A program made the position numbers and the translations under genes. From assembly GCA_021287075.1 (NCBI GenBank), contig JAJTBD010000002.1:209983-273982 (forward strand): a stretch of DNA of 64,000 nucleotides, given 5' to 3'. Below are positions 41,467 to 50,640 of the stretch, piece after piece; position 1 is the stretch's first letter, and every line of letters starts with the position of its first letter. Under the pieces are notes generated by a model. That model had not been told where the DNA came from, searched no databases, and saw only the letters and a list, made by a program, of their open reading frames with translations. Source of the DNA: Micrococcales bacterium (GTDB lineage Bacteria; Actinomycetota; Actinomycetes; Actinomycetales; Dermatophilaceae).

Positions 41467-42643
41467 GGGCGGCGGTGGCCCCGCCCTCTTCCTCCTCGTC
41501 GAGGACCGGGGCGTGGGTGTCGTCATCGTGTGACTCGGGGGAGTCGAGCAGATGGTGGGCGACCGCGTTGACCGCAGCGACCGTGGGCACCGCCACGAGC
41601 GCCCCGACGACGCCGCCGAGGATCACGCCGGTGGCGATGGCGAGGATGACCGCCAGCGGGTGCACCGCGACGGCCCGGCCCATGAGGAAGGGCTGGAGGA
41701 CGTGGGACTCGATCTGCTGCACGGCGATGACGATGCCGAGCATGATCAGCGCGGCGACCGGGCCCTTGGCCACGAGGGCGAGCAGGATCGCGACGCTGCC
41801 GGAGACCAGGGCACCGACGATCGGGATGAAGGCGCCGAGGAAGACGATCAGCGCGATGCCGGCGGCGAAGGGCACCCCGAGGATCAGCGCACCGAGCGCG
41901 ATGCCGGTGGCGTCGGCGGCGGCCACCATGATCGTCGCGCGCGTGAAGGCGCTCAGCTGCCCCCAGGCCACATGCCCGGACTCGTCGACCTTGGGGCGGG
42001 CGCGGTGCGGGGCCAGCCGCACGGCCCAGCGCCACATGCGGTCGCCCTCATAGAGGAAGAAGAACAGCGCGAACAACGCCATGAACAGGCCCGCGATGGC
42101 GTGGGTCGCGGTCAGCCCGGCCTTGGCGGCGGAGTCGCCGAGGTTGCTCTCGGACGCGGCCTGCTTGGCCTTGTCGAGGTATTCGGTGAACTGGGTGTCG
42201 GTCAGGCCGAAGGTGGTCTTGACCCAGTCGCGCACCTGCTCCACGCCCTCGAGGACCTGGGTGGTCAGGCTGCTCCACTGCGAGGAGACCTGGCTGCCGA
42301 CCAGCGCCAGCAGGGCCGCCACGATCGCGATCGTGCCGAGGACCGTCAGCCCGGCCGCGGGGCCCTTGGGCATGACCGCCGACAGCCTGCGGTGCGCCGG
42401 CTTGAGGAGGGCGGCCAGCAGCAGCGCGACCACCATCGGGACGATGACCTCGCTGAGGGTGCGGAAAAGGTAGCCCAGGGCGATGGCGCCCGCGGCGAGC
42501 AGCAGGAGCCGCCACGTCCACTCGCTTGCCTCGCGCACGCCGCGGGGGATGGTGCTGCCGGCCTCTCGCGCGTCGGCGGCCGGCACGGCATACCGGCCGG
42601 TCTGGGGCGCCTGGCTCGGGCCGGGCTGGGACTCGCTGGTCAT
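41459..42643 (-). CDS. AI-2E family transporter
   Basis: A 394-residue membrane protein started at ATG 42643 with AGGAGAGAC upstream. About seven helices are visible, including EVIVPMVVALLLAALLKPAHRRL near the N-terminus, a soluble domain (residues about 110-170), and the signature tail GVILGGVVGALVAVPTVAAVNAVAHHLL. The family (PerM/YdiK/TqsA) includes exporters of autoinducer-2 and Na+/H+ antiporters; the name does not fix the substrate. The N- and C-termini are cytosolic, the latter acidic (DEEEEGG). Confidence 0.88.
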   Translation of the reverse strand: MTSESQPGPSQAPQTGRYAVPAADAREAGSTIPRGVREASEWTWRLLLLAAGAIALGYLFRTLSEVIVPMVVALLLAALLKPAHRRLSAVMPKGPAAGLTVLGTIAIVAALLALVGSQVSSQWSSLTTQVLEGVEQVRDWVKTTFGLTDTQFTEYLDKAKQAASESNLGDSAAKAGLTATHAIAGLFMALFALFFFLYEGDRMWRWAVRLAPHRARPKVDESGHVAWGQLSAFTRATIMVAAADATGIALGALILGVPFAAGIALIVFLGAFIPIVGALVSGSVAILLALVAKGPVAALIMLGIVIAVQQIESHVLQPFLMGRAVAVHPLAVILAIATGVILGGVVGALVAVPTVAAVNAVAHHLLDSPESHDDDTHAPVLDEEEEGGATAAHG

Positions 42644-42743
42644 GTCTCTCCTCGCAGTCGTCCGACCCACGGTAACCGCGCTCCGGGGGCACTCGCCCGT
42701 TTTCGTCTGCGGCCGCACGCGGTGTTATTCTTCTGGACGCACT

Positions 42744-42819
42744 GGGGCTGTGGCGCAGTTGGTAGCGCGTCTCGTTCGCAATGAGAAGGCCAGGGGTTCG
42801 AATCCCCTCAGCTCCACCA
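42744..42819 (+). tRNA. tRNA-Ala (anticodon CGC)
   Basis: Acceptor GGGGCTG pairs with CAGCTCC (one G-T). D-arm GCGC/GCGC, anticodon stem TCTCG/TGAGA with loop TTCGCAA, and T-arm AGGGG/CCCCT fold normally. The anticodon is CGC and CCA is encoded at 42817-42819. A terminator follows nine bases later. Confidence 0.97.
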
Positions 42820-42827
42820 GTCGACAA

Positions 42828-42857
42828 CCCCCGCTCAGCGCCGCTGAGCGGGGGTTC
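42828..42857 (+). terminator. Terminator after tRNA-Ala
   Basis: CCCCCGCTCAGCG (42828-42840) pairs with CGCTGAGCGGGGG (42842-42854), followed by TTCTTGCTT, a good rho-independent layout. Confidence 0.85.
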
Positions 42858-42959
42858 TTGCTTGCCCCAAGACGGGTGTTAACCCCATGTCACGGCGGCC
42901 GGCCCGGTGCTTGGCTGGAGGTGTCGGGCAGGGGAGAGCACGACACGGGGAGAGCGCAG

Positions 42960-43930
42960 ATGTCACAGCAGGCGGTGCGCCCGCGCGAGCGCACGATGAC
43001 AGACACAGGACCTATCGGCGGCTGGGCCATCCCACGGCTCAGGACAGACGACATGGCGATCGACCAGCCAGTCGCACCGCACCCGAGGTGGGGCCACCCG
43101 CTGATCCGGATCGTCGTCTTCCTCGCCGTGGCCGGCGTCATCGGCGGGCTCGGTCTGGGCCTGGCCTATCTGGTCGACCCGTCCGGGCCGGGCGACGGAC
43201 CCGGCATGCTCGTGACGGCGCTCGGGCTCATCGTGGCCGCGCTCGCGGCATACCTCGTCATGACTGGCGTCCTCGAGCGCAGGTGGCCGGTCGAGCTCGA
43301 CCCGCGCCGCGCGTCTGGCCTGCTCGGCGGGCTCGCGCTGGGCACCACGCTCTTGCTCGTGTCTGGCGGGATCGCCTGGGCCATGGGCGGACTCGTCGTC
43401 GAGGGCCGTCGGCCGGTCGGCGACACCCCGTGGCTCACCGACGTGATCATGACCGGCTTCTTTGCCGCGGTGGTCGAGGAGATCCTCTTCCGCGGCATCG
43501 TCTTCCGCTTCCTCGAGCACTGGGTCGGCTCGTGGATCGCGGTGGGCGCGTCGGCCGTCATCTTCGGGTCGGTCCACATCCTCGCCGACGACGCGACGCG
43601 GGTCAGCACGGCCGCCACGATCGTCGAGGCCGGGCTGCTCTTTGCGATGGTCTATGTGCGACGCGGTCGCTGTGGTGGGTCTTCGGCCTGCACGCCGCGT
43701 GGAACTCCGTGCTCAGCAATGTCCTCGGGGTCCCGGTCTCCGGCAATGACAACGCCGGGCTGCTCATCACCCACCCCGCCGGCTCGGACCTGATCAGCGG
43801 CGGCGCCTATGGCCTCGAGGCGAGCCTTGTCACGGTCTTCGTGCTGACGGGCATTGCGCTCGCCGGTCTGTGGGTCGCACATCGGCGTGGGGTGATGGCC
43901 CCGCCGAGCTGGGCGCGGCGCGAGGTCTGA
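42960..43930 (+). pseudogene. CPBP intramembrane metalloprotease, frameshifted
   Basis: A CPBP (Abi/Rce1-like) membrane protease split by a one-base loss near 43660. Frame 1 starts at ATG 42960 (GGGGAGAG upstream) and holds the first motif VVEEILFRGIVFRFLEHW and IFGSVHIL. It reads ...FAMVYVR and then nonsense. The frame one base over continues RSLWWVFGLHAAWNSVLSNVLG, the second motif (H-x3-N), to the TGA at 43930. Joined, the protein would be about 323 residues with both catalytic motifs. It is either a recent pseudogene or a sequencing error; no other damage is seen. Confidence 0.85.
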
Positions 43931-43975
43931 CCCGGCGCGGCGCCTGACCCGGCGGCCCACCTGCCGAGTCCACCT

Positions 43976-44036
43976 GCCGAGTGCGTCGTTTTGGCTGCTA
44001 ATCGGCCGCCCAGACCGCACAACCTACGCACTCGGC
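43976..44036. repeat. Spaced inverted repeat between two convergent genes
   Basis: GCCGAGTGCGT (43976-43986) and ACGCACTCGGC (44026-44036) are perfect inverted 11-mers with 39 bases between, which include TCGTTTTGGCTGC. It is placed between the ends of convergent genes, so it may be a terminator or a REP-like element. Confidence 0.6.
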
Positions 44037-44097
44037 GGGGGGGCGGGGGCGGGGACGGTGGTCGTCGGCCCTCGATGGGCATGCGGTCCAAGCCGTG

Positions 44098-44107
44098 GGT
44101 ATGCCGC
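44098..44107 (+). repeat. GGTATGCCGC dispersed motif, intergenic copy
   Basis: An exact copy in the longer form GGGTATGCCGCGTG, three bases past the stop of the GH15-like gene on the opposite strand. Confidence 0.65.
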
Positions 44108-44111
44108 GTGC

Positions 44112-45346
44112 TCACTGCCCGCGGGCGGGCGGCGGCTCCAGCTCGGCGAGCGTGAGCAGGACGAGGCTGTCGGTCCAGAGCAGGGGAGCGGGCCCGGCGG
44201 GGTTGCCGGTGCGGGTGACCTTTTCGGGCAGGGAGCCCCAGGGGGCGCGGTGGGCGTCGAGCCAGTCGAGCCAGCGCCGCGCGGTCTCACGGTCACCGGA
44301 GGCCGCGGCGGTGTAGGCGACGAGCGCGACCTGAGGAGTCCACGACGTGCCGTCCGCCTTCCAGGCGGCGCCGGGGGCGAGGCCACCCGAGGGCCTGGCG
44401 GCCTCGCGCTGATAGTCGCGCCACCGGTGCATCACGGTCGCGTCGGGTGAGTTGAAGGGCGGCAGCAGCATCGCGGTCGCGGCGTCGAGGCCCCCGGTGT
44501 CACCGAAGCGCTCGTAGTCGGGAGCGAAGCGGCGCTCGACGACAGCGGCCAGCCGTCGCGCCACCTGTACCGCCTCCGCCGCCTCAGCCGAGTGGCCGTC
44601 GGCCCGCAGCCGCGTCGCCGAGGCACGCACCCCCGCGAGCATGGGCGCGACCGTGCCGAGGGAGGTGCGCTTGACCCGGACCTCCCAGTAGTCCGGGGAC
44701 GGCTGGGGGATGGAGCGGCCGTGGCCGGTCAGCCGATAGAGATTGGCCAGGCACCTGGCGCGCAGGCCCTCGGCGCTCGGCGGCAGTGAGGCGTCGCTGA
44801 CCGTGCCCAGCGCCCAGGTGACCCAGCCACAGCCATCGGACTGTGGCCCCGCGGCGAGACCACGACCTTGGTGCCATCGAGCAGGAAGCGCGCGTCATAG
44901 CCCAGGCCCGGGTCGAGCGGCAGCCGGGCCATCGCGTCTACCAGCGTGCGCGCCTCGGCGTGGTGGCCGGTGCGGTCCAGGGCCAGCAGGACGAAGGCCC
45001 CGTCGCGGGGCCAGAAGTAGTTCCACCTCTCACCCGCGCCGGCCGGGGGCAGCTGTCCCCGGGCGAGGAAGGAGACGGTCAGGTCGTAGACGTCGTGCAG
45101 CGCGGCCCGGGACATCGCCTCATAGGGGCCGCCCTCGCCTGGTATCTCCCCGGAGCGCACCCATGCCTGCACCCTGTCGTTGACCTGCTGCTCGGTGAAG
45201 GTGCGTGGCGCCAACCGGAAGTCGGGGGTGGTGATCAGCGCCGGCTCGGCCATCAGGTCGGGTCCTGGCGCGGTCTGGCCGATCGCCATGGTGGCGGCAC
45301 CGCAGGCAAGGGCCAGCCCCGCCAGCATCCGCCGCAGCCGTCCCAT
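44112..45346 (-). pseudogene. Glycoside hydrolase family 15 (glucoamylase)-like protein, frameshifted
   Basis: An exported, alpha/alpha-barrel-type enzyme gene broken near 44846-44853. From ATG 45346, MGRLRRMLAGLALACGAATMA is a signal peptide, then GERWNYFWPRDGAFVLLAL carries the WPRDGAF substrate/acid block of GH15-like proteins and GYDARFLLDGTKVVVSPR. There the frame is lost in a GC run. The frame two bases over resumes as PQSDGCGWVTWALGTVSDAS and runs on to the stop at 44112. Joined it is about 411 residues. Loss of one base in CGGGGCC explains it. The substrate is uncertain. Confidence 0.8.
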
Positions 45347-45382
45347 CGCGCCTCCCCGCCCGTGTGCGCGACAACGTTAACC

Positions 45383-45400
45383 CCGGGCCCGCGGGCCCGG
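45383..45400 (-). terminator. Short perfect palindrome after the TM0106-type gene
   Basis: CCGGGCCC-GC-GGGCCCGG lies 59 bases past the stop of the nuclease-helicase gene and before the GH15-like start. It could be a terminator for the former, though the loop is very small. Confidence 0.4.
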
Positions 45401-45458
45401 CAGCGGATTGCCGATCGCCGCCGAGGAGCGTCTGTCGAACACCCGCGCGACCGGGCGG

Positions 45459-48400
45459 TCAGGCCTCGCCGACGAGGTGCATGAAGGCCCCGAGCGCGAG
45501 CAGCTCGCGCGGGCTGCTCGGCACGAAGTCGGTGAGCACATTGCTGCACACGACGTATGCCGCCCACTTGCCCCGCGAGATCGAGACGTTGAGCCGGTGC
45601 CGGTCGAGGAGGAAGCCCATGCCACGGGAGACGTCCTCGCGCGCGGAGGCGGCCATCGACAGGATCACCACCGCCGCCTCGCGGCCCTGGAAGCGGTCGA
45701 CGGTGCCGACCTGGGTGTCGGCGAGCCCGGCCTCGTCGAGCACCCGCCGGAGCAGGCCGGCCTGACGGTTGTAGGGGGTGACGACGACGATGTCGGCCGC
45801 GGTGAGCGGGCGGGCGCCGATGGGCGCGCCGGACTCGTCCTGGTCGTCGGGGTCGTCCCACAGGGTGCCGATCAGCTCGCGCGCGAGCGAGACCACCCGC
45901 TCGGCCTCCTCGGGCGAGGACTGGGTGTTGTGCCGGTGCTCGACCGTGACGAGATGGACGCCAGGCTCGATGCCGTCGAGGCGGCGCGCTGCCGTCGCCT
46001 GCTCCTCGGCCGCGAGGCTGCCGGCATAGGACAGCCGGCTGACCCGGTCGGCCAGGGCGGGGTGCATCCGCCAGGTGGTGGCGAGGAAATAGCCGAGCCC
46101 GGGCGGCATCACCGGCTCGCCGCGCAGCAGCCAGCCGAGCGCGGACTCGTCGACCGGCTCAGGGTGGGAGCCCTGGCTCACCTGCGGCAGCTGCTGCGGA
46201 TCGCCAAGCAGGAGAAGGCGACTCGCGCTCACCGAGACGGCGACCGTCTTGGCCAGGGAGAACTGACCGGCCTCGTCGATGACCAGCAGGTCGAGCTGCT
46301 CGCGCTCGACCCGCTTGGGGTTGGTCAGGTCCCACGCCGTCCCGCCGATGACATAGCCACCGGGCTGCTCGGCGGCAAATGCCGCGAGCCGGTCCTTGCC
46401 CGTGACCGTCCACTGGGGCGTGCGCCCGCTCTCGGTGATCTCCTTGCCGACCCCAGACCCGGGCACGCCGGCCCGCACGCACGCGGACAGGACATTCTCG
46501 ATCGCGGCGTGCGACTGGGCGCAGACGCCGACCTTCCACCCCGCCTCGACCAGCCGCGCGATCACACGGGAGCCGACATAGGTCTTGCCGGTGCCGGGCG
46601 GGCCCTGCACCGCGAGATAAGAGGAGTCGAGGTCGCGCACCGCGGCCTCGATCGCGTCGACGAAACGCTCGGGCCCAGCGCCCACCTCCGGCAGCCCTGG
46701 ACCGCGCAGCAGGCGTGGCGGGATGCGGCGCAGCAGGTCGACACCGGGCTGCTCGGGCAGCGCCGGCCAGACGTCGTTGACCTCCTGGCCGAGATCGCGC
46801 AGCGCGTCGTCGATGCTCTTGGTCATCAGGGGCGAGCCCGGCATCAGGCCACAGGGCAGCTGGTCGTGCTGGGGCATGCCCTTGCCGAGGGTCTCCTCGA
46901 TGACGACCTCGTGCCTGCCGTCGTCGACCTCGGCCACCTCGACGACGGTGACGGTGCCCTTGGCCGCGTGCACATGCTCGGGCTGGTGGTCCATCCCCTC
47001 GGGCCACGGGTCGCGATAGACCGCGATCAGACTGTCGCCGCGTGTGTAGGCGCCGCCGCCGGGGAAGCGCCCGCGCAGCCGCACCGTGCGCCGGTCGACC
47101 CTCTTCTTGGGCGGGCGGTGCCAGCCCGGGTCGTCGACAGCGCCGGACTCGACGGCGAAGAGGTCTGCGCCCCGCTGCCACTCCGAGACCGGCAGCCGCA
47201 TCCGGTCGAAGTGGGCCCACCAGTGTGGTTTGTTCTCCCTGCGGTGGAACTGGAGGGTCGCTGCGGCCATCGCCAGCGCCTGCTGGTCGGTGGTGCGCTC
47301 GGTCGCGCGCACCTCGCCGATCAGCGCCCGCAGCTGGAGCTCGAGGTCGACCAGCTGCTGGGCGCTCTCGCTCAGCGCGGCCGGCTCCTCCTCGCCCGTG
47401 CGCGTGCCGATGGCCGAGACCACGCCGGCCTCGTTGGCCTGCTCGAGCAGCCAGTCGCGCAGCCGCAGCGTGGAGAGGCAGTCGTATTCGTTGTAGGCGC
47501 GGATCTCCTCGAGCAGCCCGGCGGCCTCGTCGGTGCGTCCCTCGATGCGGGCCTGGCTGTAGCGGTGGTACTCCACGATCGAGTCGGCCGCGGTCGTCAC
47601 GTCGCCCGCGCGCAGGTCCTCGCCCATATAGATCGGCTCGAGACGCTTGATCGAGTAGGACCGCTCGGACACGCGCACTGCCGAGCGCACGACGGCATAG
47701 AGGTCGACGAGGACGCCGTCACGCAGCAGCTGGTCGACCTCCTCCTCACCGGTGGAGTGCCGCACGGCCAGCCGCAGCAGCGCCGACCTCTCGTATGCCG
47801 CGTAGTGGTAGATGTGCAGGTCGGGCCACCGGCGCCGCCGCTCGGCCACCCAGTCGAGGAAGGCGCGCAGGGCGACCCGCTCCTCATCGCGGTCATGCGC
47901 CCAGAACGGCGTGAACGTCTCCGGGCCGCCGTCATGGGTGAGCGCGCCGAAGAGGTATTCGAGCCCCCAGACCGACGACCCCGCCTCGGACCACATCGGG
48001 TCGCCCTCGAAGTCGAAGAAGATGTCGCCCTCGCTCGGCGGCGGCAGCACCGCGAGCGCCTCGGGGGTGTGCACCTCGGAGAGCACCTGGTGCCCTGCGC
48101 CATCGGCGTTGGCCTGCTCGCCGCGCAGCTGCAGCCGGGCCTGCGCGCGCAGGGCGGCCAGCCGGGTCTCGGGCAGGTCGGGCACGGGATCGGTGCGCTC
48201 GGCCAGCTCCTCGACGGTCGTCACGCCGGCGGCCAGCAGCCGCTGGCGCTGGGAGGTGTGCACGCCGCCGACCAGCGCCACATCGCGTCGCGCGGCCAGC
48301 TCGGCCTGACAGTCGTCGCACCGCCCGCAGGCCGCCCAGCGCTCGTCCTCCCACGACACCGCGCCGCCCTCGTCCTGGTGCCGGTCGAGCATGGCCAGCA

Positions 48401-48986
48401 GCCGAGCACGGCGGGCCCGCTCCACCGGGACGATCTCGTCCAGCGGGAAGTCGCGCTGCTCGCCCGAGCCCAGGATGAGACGAGCAGAGGGGGAGACGGG
48501 GATGCCCGCGGACCGCAGCTGCGCGGCATACGCAGCGATCTGGAGGAGCGCGGGGACCGAGGCGCTGCGCGCGAGCTTGCTGTCGCACACCGTCCACGAG
48601 TCGCCCTCGCGCACAAGGAAGTCGGCGATGCCGATGAAGCGCTCGCCGGCGATCACGCCTTGGTAGACGACCTCGGTGGCCGGGTCGCGCAGCGCATCGA
48701 GCGTCGTCTCGTGGGCTGAGGCGTATGCCGCGCGCGTCCGCTGCGGCCGGCTCACCTCCACGACGTGCCCGCGGTGCCGGGCGACGAGGGAGCGAAGGGC
48801 CTCCTGCTCGTGGGCCAGACCCAGCTCGAGGGTGCGCTCGAGCATCGGGTCGGCGACCGCTGGGGCCGCCTGCGCGCGGCCCAGCACCTCGTCGAAGCGG
48901 CGCAGCAGGGCGAACTCGCACTCGCCCGCAGACCTCAGGTCGGTGGGGGAGACCGTCGCGCGCTGCTCGCCGTCGAAGAAGAACAC
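45459..48986 (-). CDS. TM0106-family RecB-like nuclease fused to an SF1 helicase
   Basis: A 1175-residue protein from GTG 48986. Residues 1-250 form a RecB-like PD-(D/E)XK domain (GERFIGIADFLVREGDSWTVCDSKLARS, then cysteines CGRCDDC). Residues about 310-500 hold an RNase-H-like domain (DIFFDFEGDP, HIYHYAAYERSAL, YNEYDCLSTLRLRDWLL). The C-terminal half is a Dna2/UPF1-type helicase: VQGPPGTGKTYVGS, LLVIDEAGQFSLA, LLGDPQQLPQV, VGTVDRFQGREAAVVIL, RLNVSISRGK. It should process nucleic-acid ends or defend against foreign DNA; the exact job is unknown. Confidence 0.9.
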   Translation of the reverse strand: MFFFDGEQRATVSPTDLRSAGECEFALLRRFDEVLGRAQAAPAVADPMLERTLELGLAHEQEALRSLVARHRGHVVEVSRPQRTRAAYASAHETTLDALRDPATEVVYQGVIAGERFIGIADFLVREGDSWTVCDSKLARSASVPALLQIAAYAAQLRSAGIPVSPSARLILGSGEQRDFPLDEIVPVERARRARLLAMLDRHQDEGGAVSWEDERWAACGRCDDCQAELAARRDVALVGGVHTSQRQRLLAAGVTTVEELAERTDPVPDLPETRLAALRAQARLQLRGEQANADGAGHQVLSEVHTPEALAVLPPPSEGDIFFDFEGDPMWSEAGSSVWGLEYLFGALTHDGGPETFTPFWAHDRDEERVALRAFLDWVAERRRRWPDLHIYHYAAYERSALLRLAVRHSTGEEEVDQLLRDGVLVDLYAVVRSAVRVSERSYSIKRLEPIYMGEDLRAGDVTTAADSIVEYHRYSQARIEGRTDEAAGLLEEIRAYNEYDCLSTLRLRDWLLEQANEAGVVSAIGTRTGEEEPAALSESAQQLVDLELQLRALIGEVRATERTTDQQALAMAAATLQFHRRENKPHWWAHFDRMRLPVSEWQRGADLFAVESGAVDDPGWHRPPKKRVDRRTVRLRGRFPGGGAYTRGDSLIAVYRDPWPEGMDHQPEHVHAAKGTVTVVEVAEVDDGRHEVVIEETLGKGMPQHDQLPCGLMPGSPLMTKSIDDALRDLGQEVNDVWPALPEQPGVDLLRRIPPRLLRGPGLPEVGAGPERFVDAIEAAVRDLDSSYLAVQGPPGTGKTYVGSRVIARLVEAGWKVGVCAQSHAAIENVLSACVRAGVPGSGVGKEITESGRTPQWTVTGKDRLAAFAAEQPGGYVIGGTAWDLTNPKRVEREQLDLLVIDEAGQFSLAKTVAVSVSASRLLLLGDPQQLPQVSQGSHPEPVDESALGWLLRGEPVMPPGLGYFLATTWRMHPALADRVSRLSYAGSLAAEEQATAARRLDGIEPGVHLVTVEHRHNTQSSPEEAERVVSLARELIGTLWDDPDDQDESGAPIGARPLTAADIVVVTPYNRQAGLLRRVLDEAGLADTQVGTVDRFQGREAAVVILSMAASAREDVSRGMGFLLDRHRLNVSISRGKWAAYVVCSNVLTDFVPSSPRELLALGAFMHLVGEA

Positions 48987-49034
48987 GTGCTCAACCTAGC
49001 CGCGGCGACCGACAGCCGAGCGGACCGCCCGAAC

Positions 49035-50600
49035 TCAGACCCAGGAGGGGAACCACATGCGCCAGGACCAGTGCTCCTGGGGGATCACCTGAGCGGTGTA
49101 GATCGGGTAGAAGAAGACGAAGACCGCGAAGGTCAGCAGCAGGTAGCCGCCCACCACCATCAGGCGCGTGCGCCGCTGCGCCGTCGGCGCCGTGCGCGGG
49201 CCGAGGACCAGGCCGAGCAGGAAGGTCACCGCGAGGATCACGAACGGCTCGAAGGCGATCTCATAGAAGCCGAAGACCGTGCGGTGCTGGTACTGGAACC
49301 ACGGCAGGTAGCCGCCGGCCATCCCGGCGAGGATTGCGCCCGCGCGCCAGTCGCGGCGGAAGAGCCACCAGTAGACACAGAAGACGAGCGCGACGACACC
49401 TACCCACCAGAAGGTCACGGTGCCGACCGAGCTGATCGCCTTGGAGCACAGCTCGACGGTGCAGCCGTCCTCGCCCTTCTTGGGCCCCTCATAGAAGAAG
49501 GACGTCGGGCGCGACTGCACCAGCCACCCCCACGCGTTGGACATGTAGTCGTGGGGGGTCTTGAGGTTGTAGGCGAAGTCCCAGACGTCCTTGTGGTACT
49601 GCGCGAGCGAGCGCAGGTCGTCGGGCAGCCAGGTGATGCCCTTGCCCGGGTTCTTCTCCGCCCAGTGCCGGTTGTAGCCGTTGTCGGAGACGAACCAGCC
49701 GGTCCAGGACAGCAGATAGGTGGCCAGGGCGAGCGGCACCATCACGACGAAGGCCAGCAGCCCGTCGCGCAGGACCGCGCCCTGGATCCAGTGCCGCACC
49801 CCGACGGTGCGGCGCGCGCCCATGTCCCACAGCACGGTCATCAGGCCGAATGCCGCGATGAAGTAGAGCCCCGACCACTTCACCCCGCACGAGAGCCCGA
49901 GGACGATGCCGGCGAGCAGGCGCAGCGGCCGCCAGCCGAGCCACGGCCCATACATCAGTGTCGCGCCCGGGTCCTCGAGGGAGGCGACCTTGCGCGCCAG
50001 GATCGCCCGGCTGCGGTCGCGGTCGAGCACCAGCAGATAGAAGGCGACGAGCACGAAGAACATCAGGATCGGATCGAGCAGCATCGTGCGCGACTGCACG
50101 AAGTGGTGCCCCTCGAAGGCGGTGAGGAATGCCGCGAGCGTGCCCAGCAGGCTCGAGCCGAACATCCGTCGCGCAAGCCGCCCGATGACCAGGATCGAGA
50201 GGGTGCCCAGCAGCGCGACCGAGAAGCGCCAGCCGAAGGAGCTGTCGACACCGAAGACCCACTGGCCCAGGGCGCCGACCCACTTGCCCACCTGGGGGTG
50301 GACGACCATGTCGCCCTCGGTGCCGAAGACGCTGGGCGAGCCCTTGGTGAACATCACGTCGGGCGACTTGATCGAGTCCGGGACACGCATCTCGACGCCG
50401 TTCCACAGGATCGAGGTCGAGCCCTTGACGTAGTAGGTCTCGTCGAAGACCAGCTGGTGGGGGCGGCCCAGCTGCCAGAAGCGCAGGATGCCCCCGAGGA
50501 CGGTGAAGACAAGGGGCCCGAGCCACCCGAGCAGCCGGTCGGTCGGCCGGTATCCGAGCAGCCGGTCGCGCAGCTGCTCCTCCCGGTCCATGCCGACCAT
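49035..50600 (-). CDS. pmt: Dolichyl-phosphate-mannose--protein mannosyltransferase
   Basis: A 521-residue multi-helix membrane enzyme (start 50600 or 50591: MVGMDREEQL). VFDETYYVKG contains the Asp-Glu pair needed in PMT enzymes; HPQVGKWVGALGQW, EGHHFVQSRTMLLDPILMFF and CGVKWSGLYF are the other conserved PMT blocks, and the extracytoplasmic loop runs through residues about 280-380. It transfers mannose from polyprenyl-phosphate-mannose to secreted proteins. It is divergent from rsmI, the standard actinobacterial arrangement. Confidence 0.92.
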   Translation of the reverse strand: MVGMDREEQLRDRLLGYRPTDRLLGWLGPLVFTVLGGILRFWQLGRPHQLVFDETYYVKGSTSILWNGVEMRVPDSIKSPDVMFTKGSPSVFGTEGDMVVHPQVGKWVGALGQWVFGVDSSFGWRFSVALLGTLSILVIGRLARRMFGSSLLGTLAAFLTAFEGHHFVQSRTMLLDPILMFFVLVAFYLLVLDRDRSRAILARKVASLEDPGATLMYGPWLGWRPLRLLAGIVLGLSCGVKWSGLYFIAAFGLMTVLWDMGARRTVGVRHWIQGAVLRDGLLAFVVMVPLALATYLLSWTGWFVSDNGYNRHWAEKNPGKGITWLPDDLRSLAQYHKDVWDFAYNLKTPHDYMSNAWGWLVQSRPTSFFYEGPKKGEDGCTVELCSKAISSVGTVTFWWVGVVALVFCVYWWLFRRDWRAGAILAGMAGGYLPWFQYQHRTVFGFYEIAFEPFVILAVTFLLGLVLGPRTAPTAQRRTRLMVVGGYLLLTFAVFVFFYPIYTAQVIPQEHWSWRMWFPSWV

Positions 50601-50640
50601 CGTAGGCGGCGTCGGCTGGTGGACCTGAGAGGATCGCGGG

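Noticed and set aside
45408..48719. 1103-residue open frame on the plus strand
   Set aside because: It is opposite the TM0106-type nuclease-helicase, which has clear motifs; the frame is a GC-rich antisense shadow.
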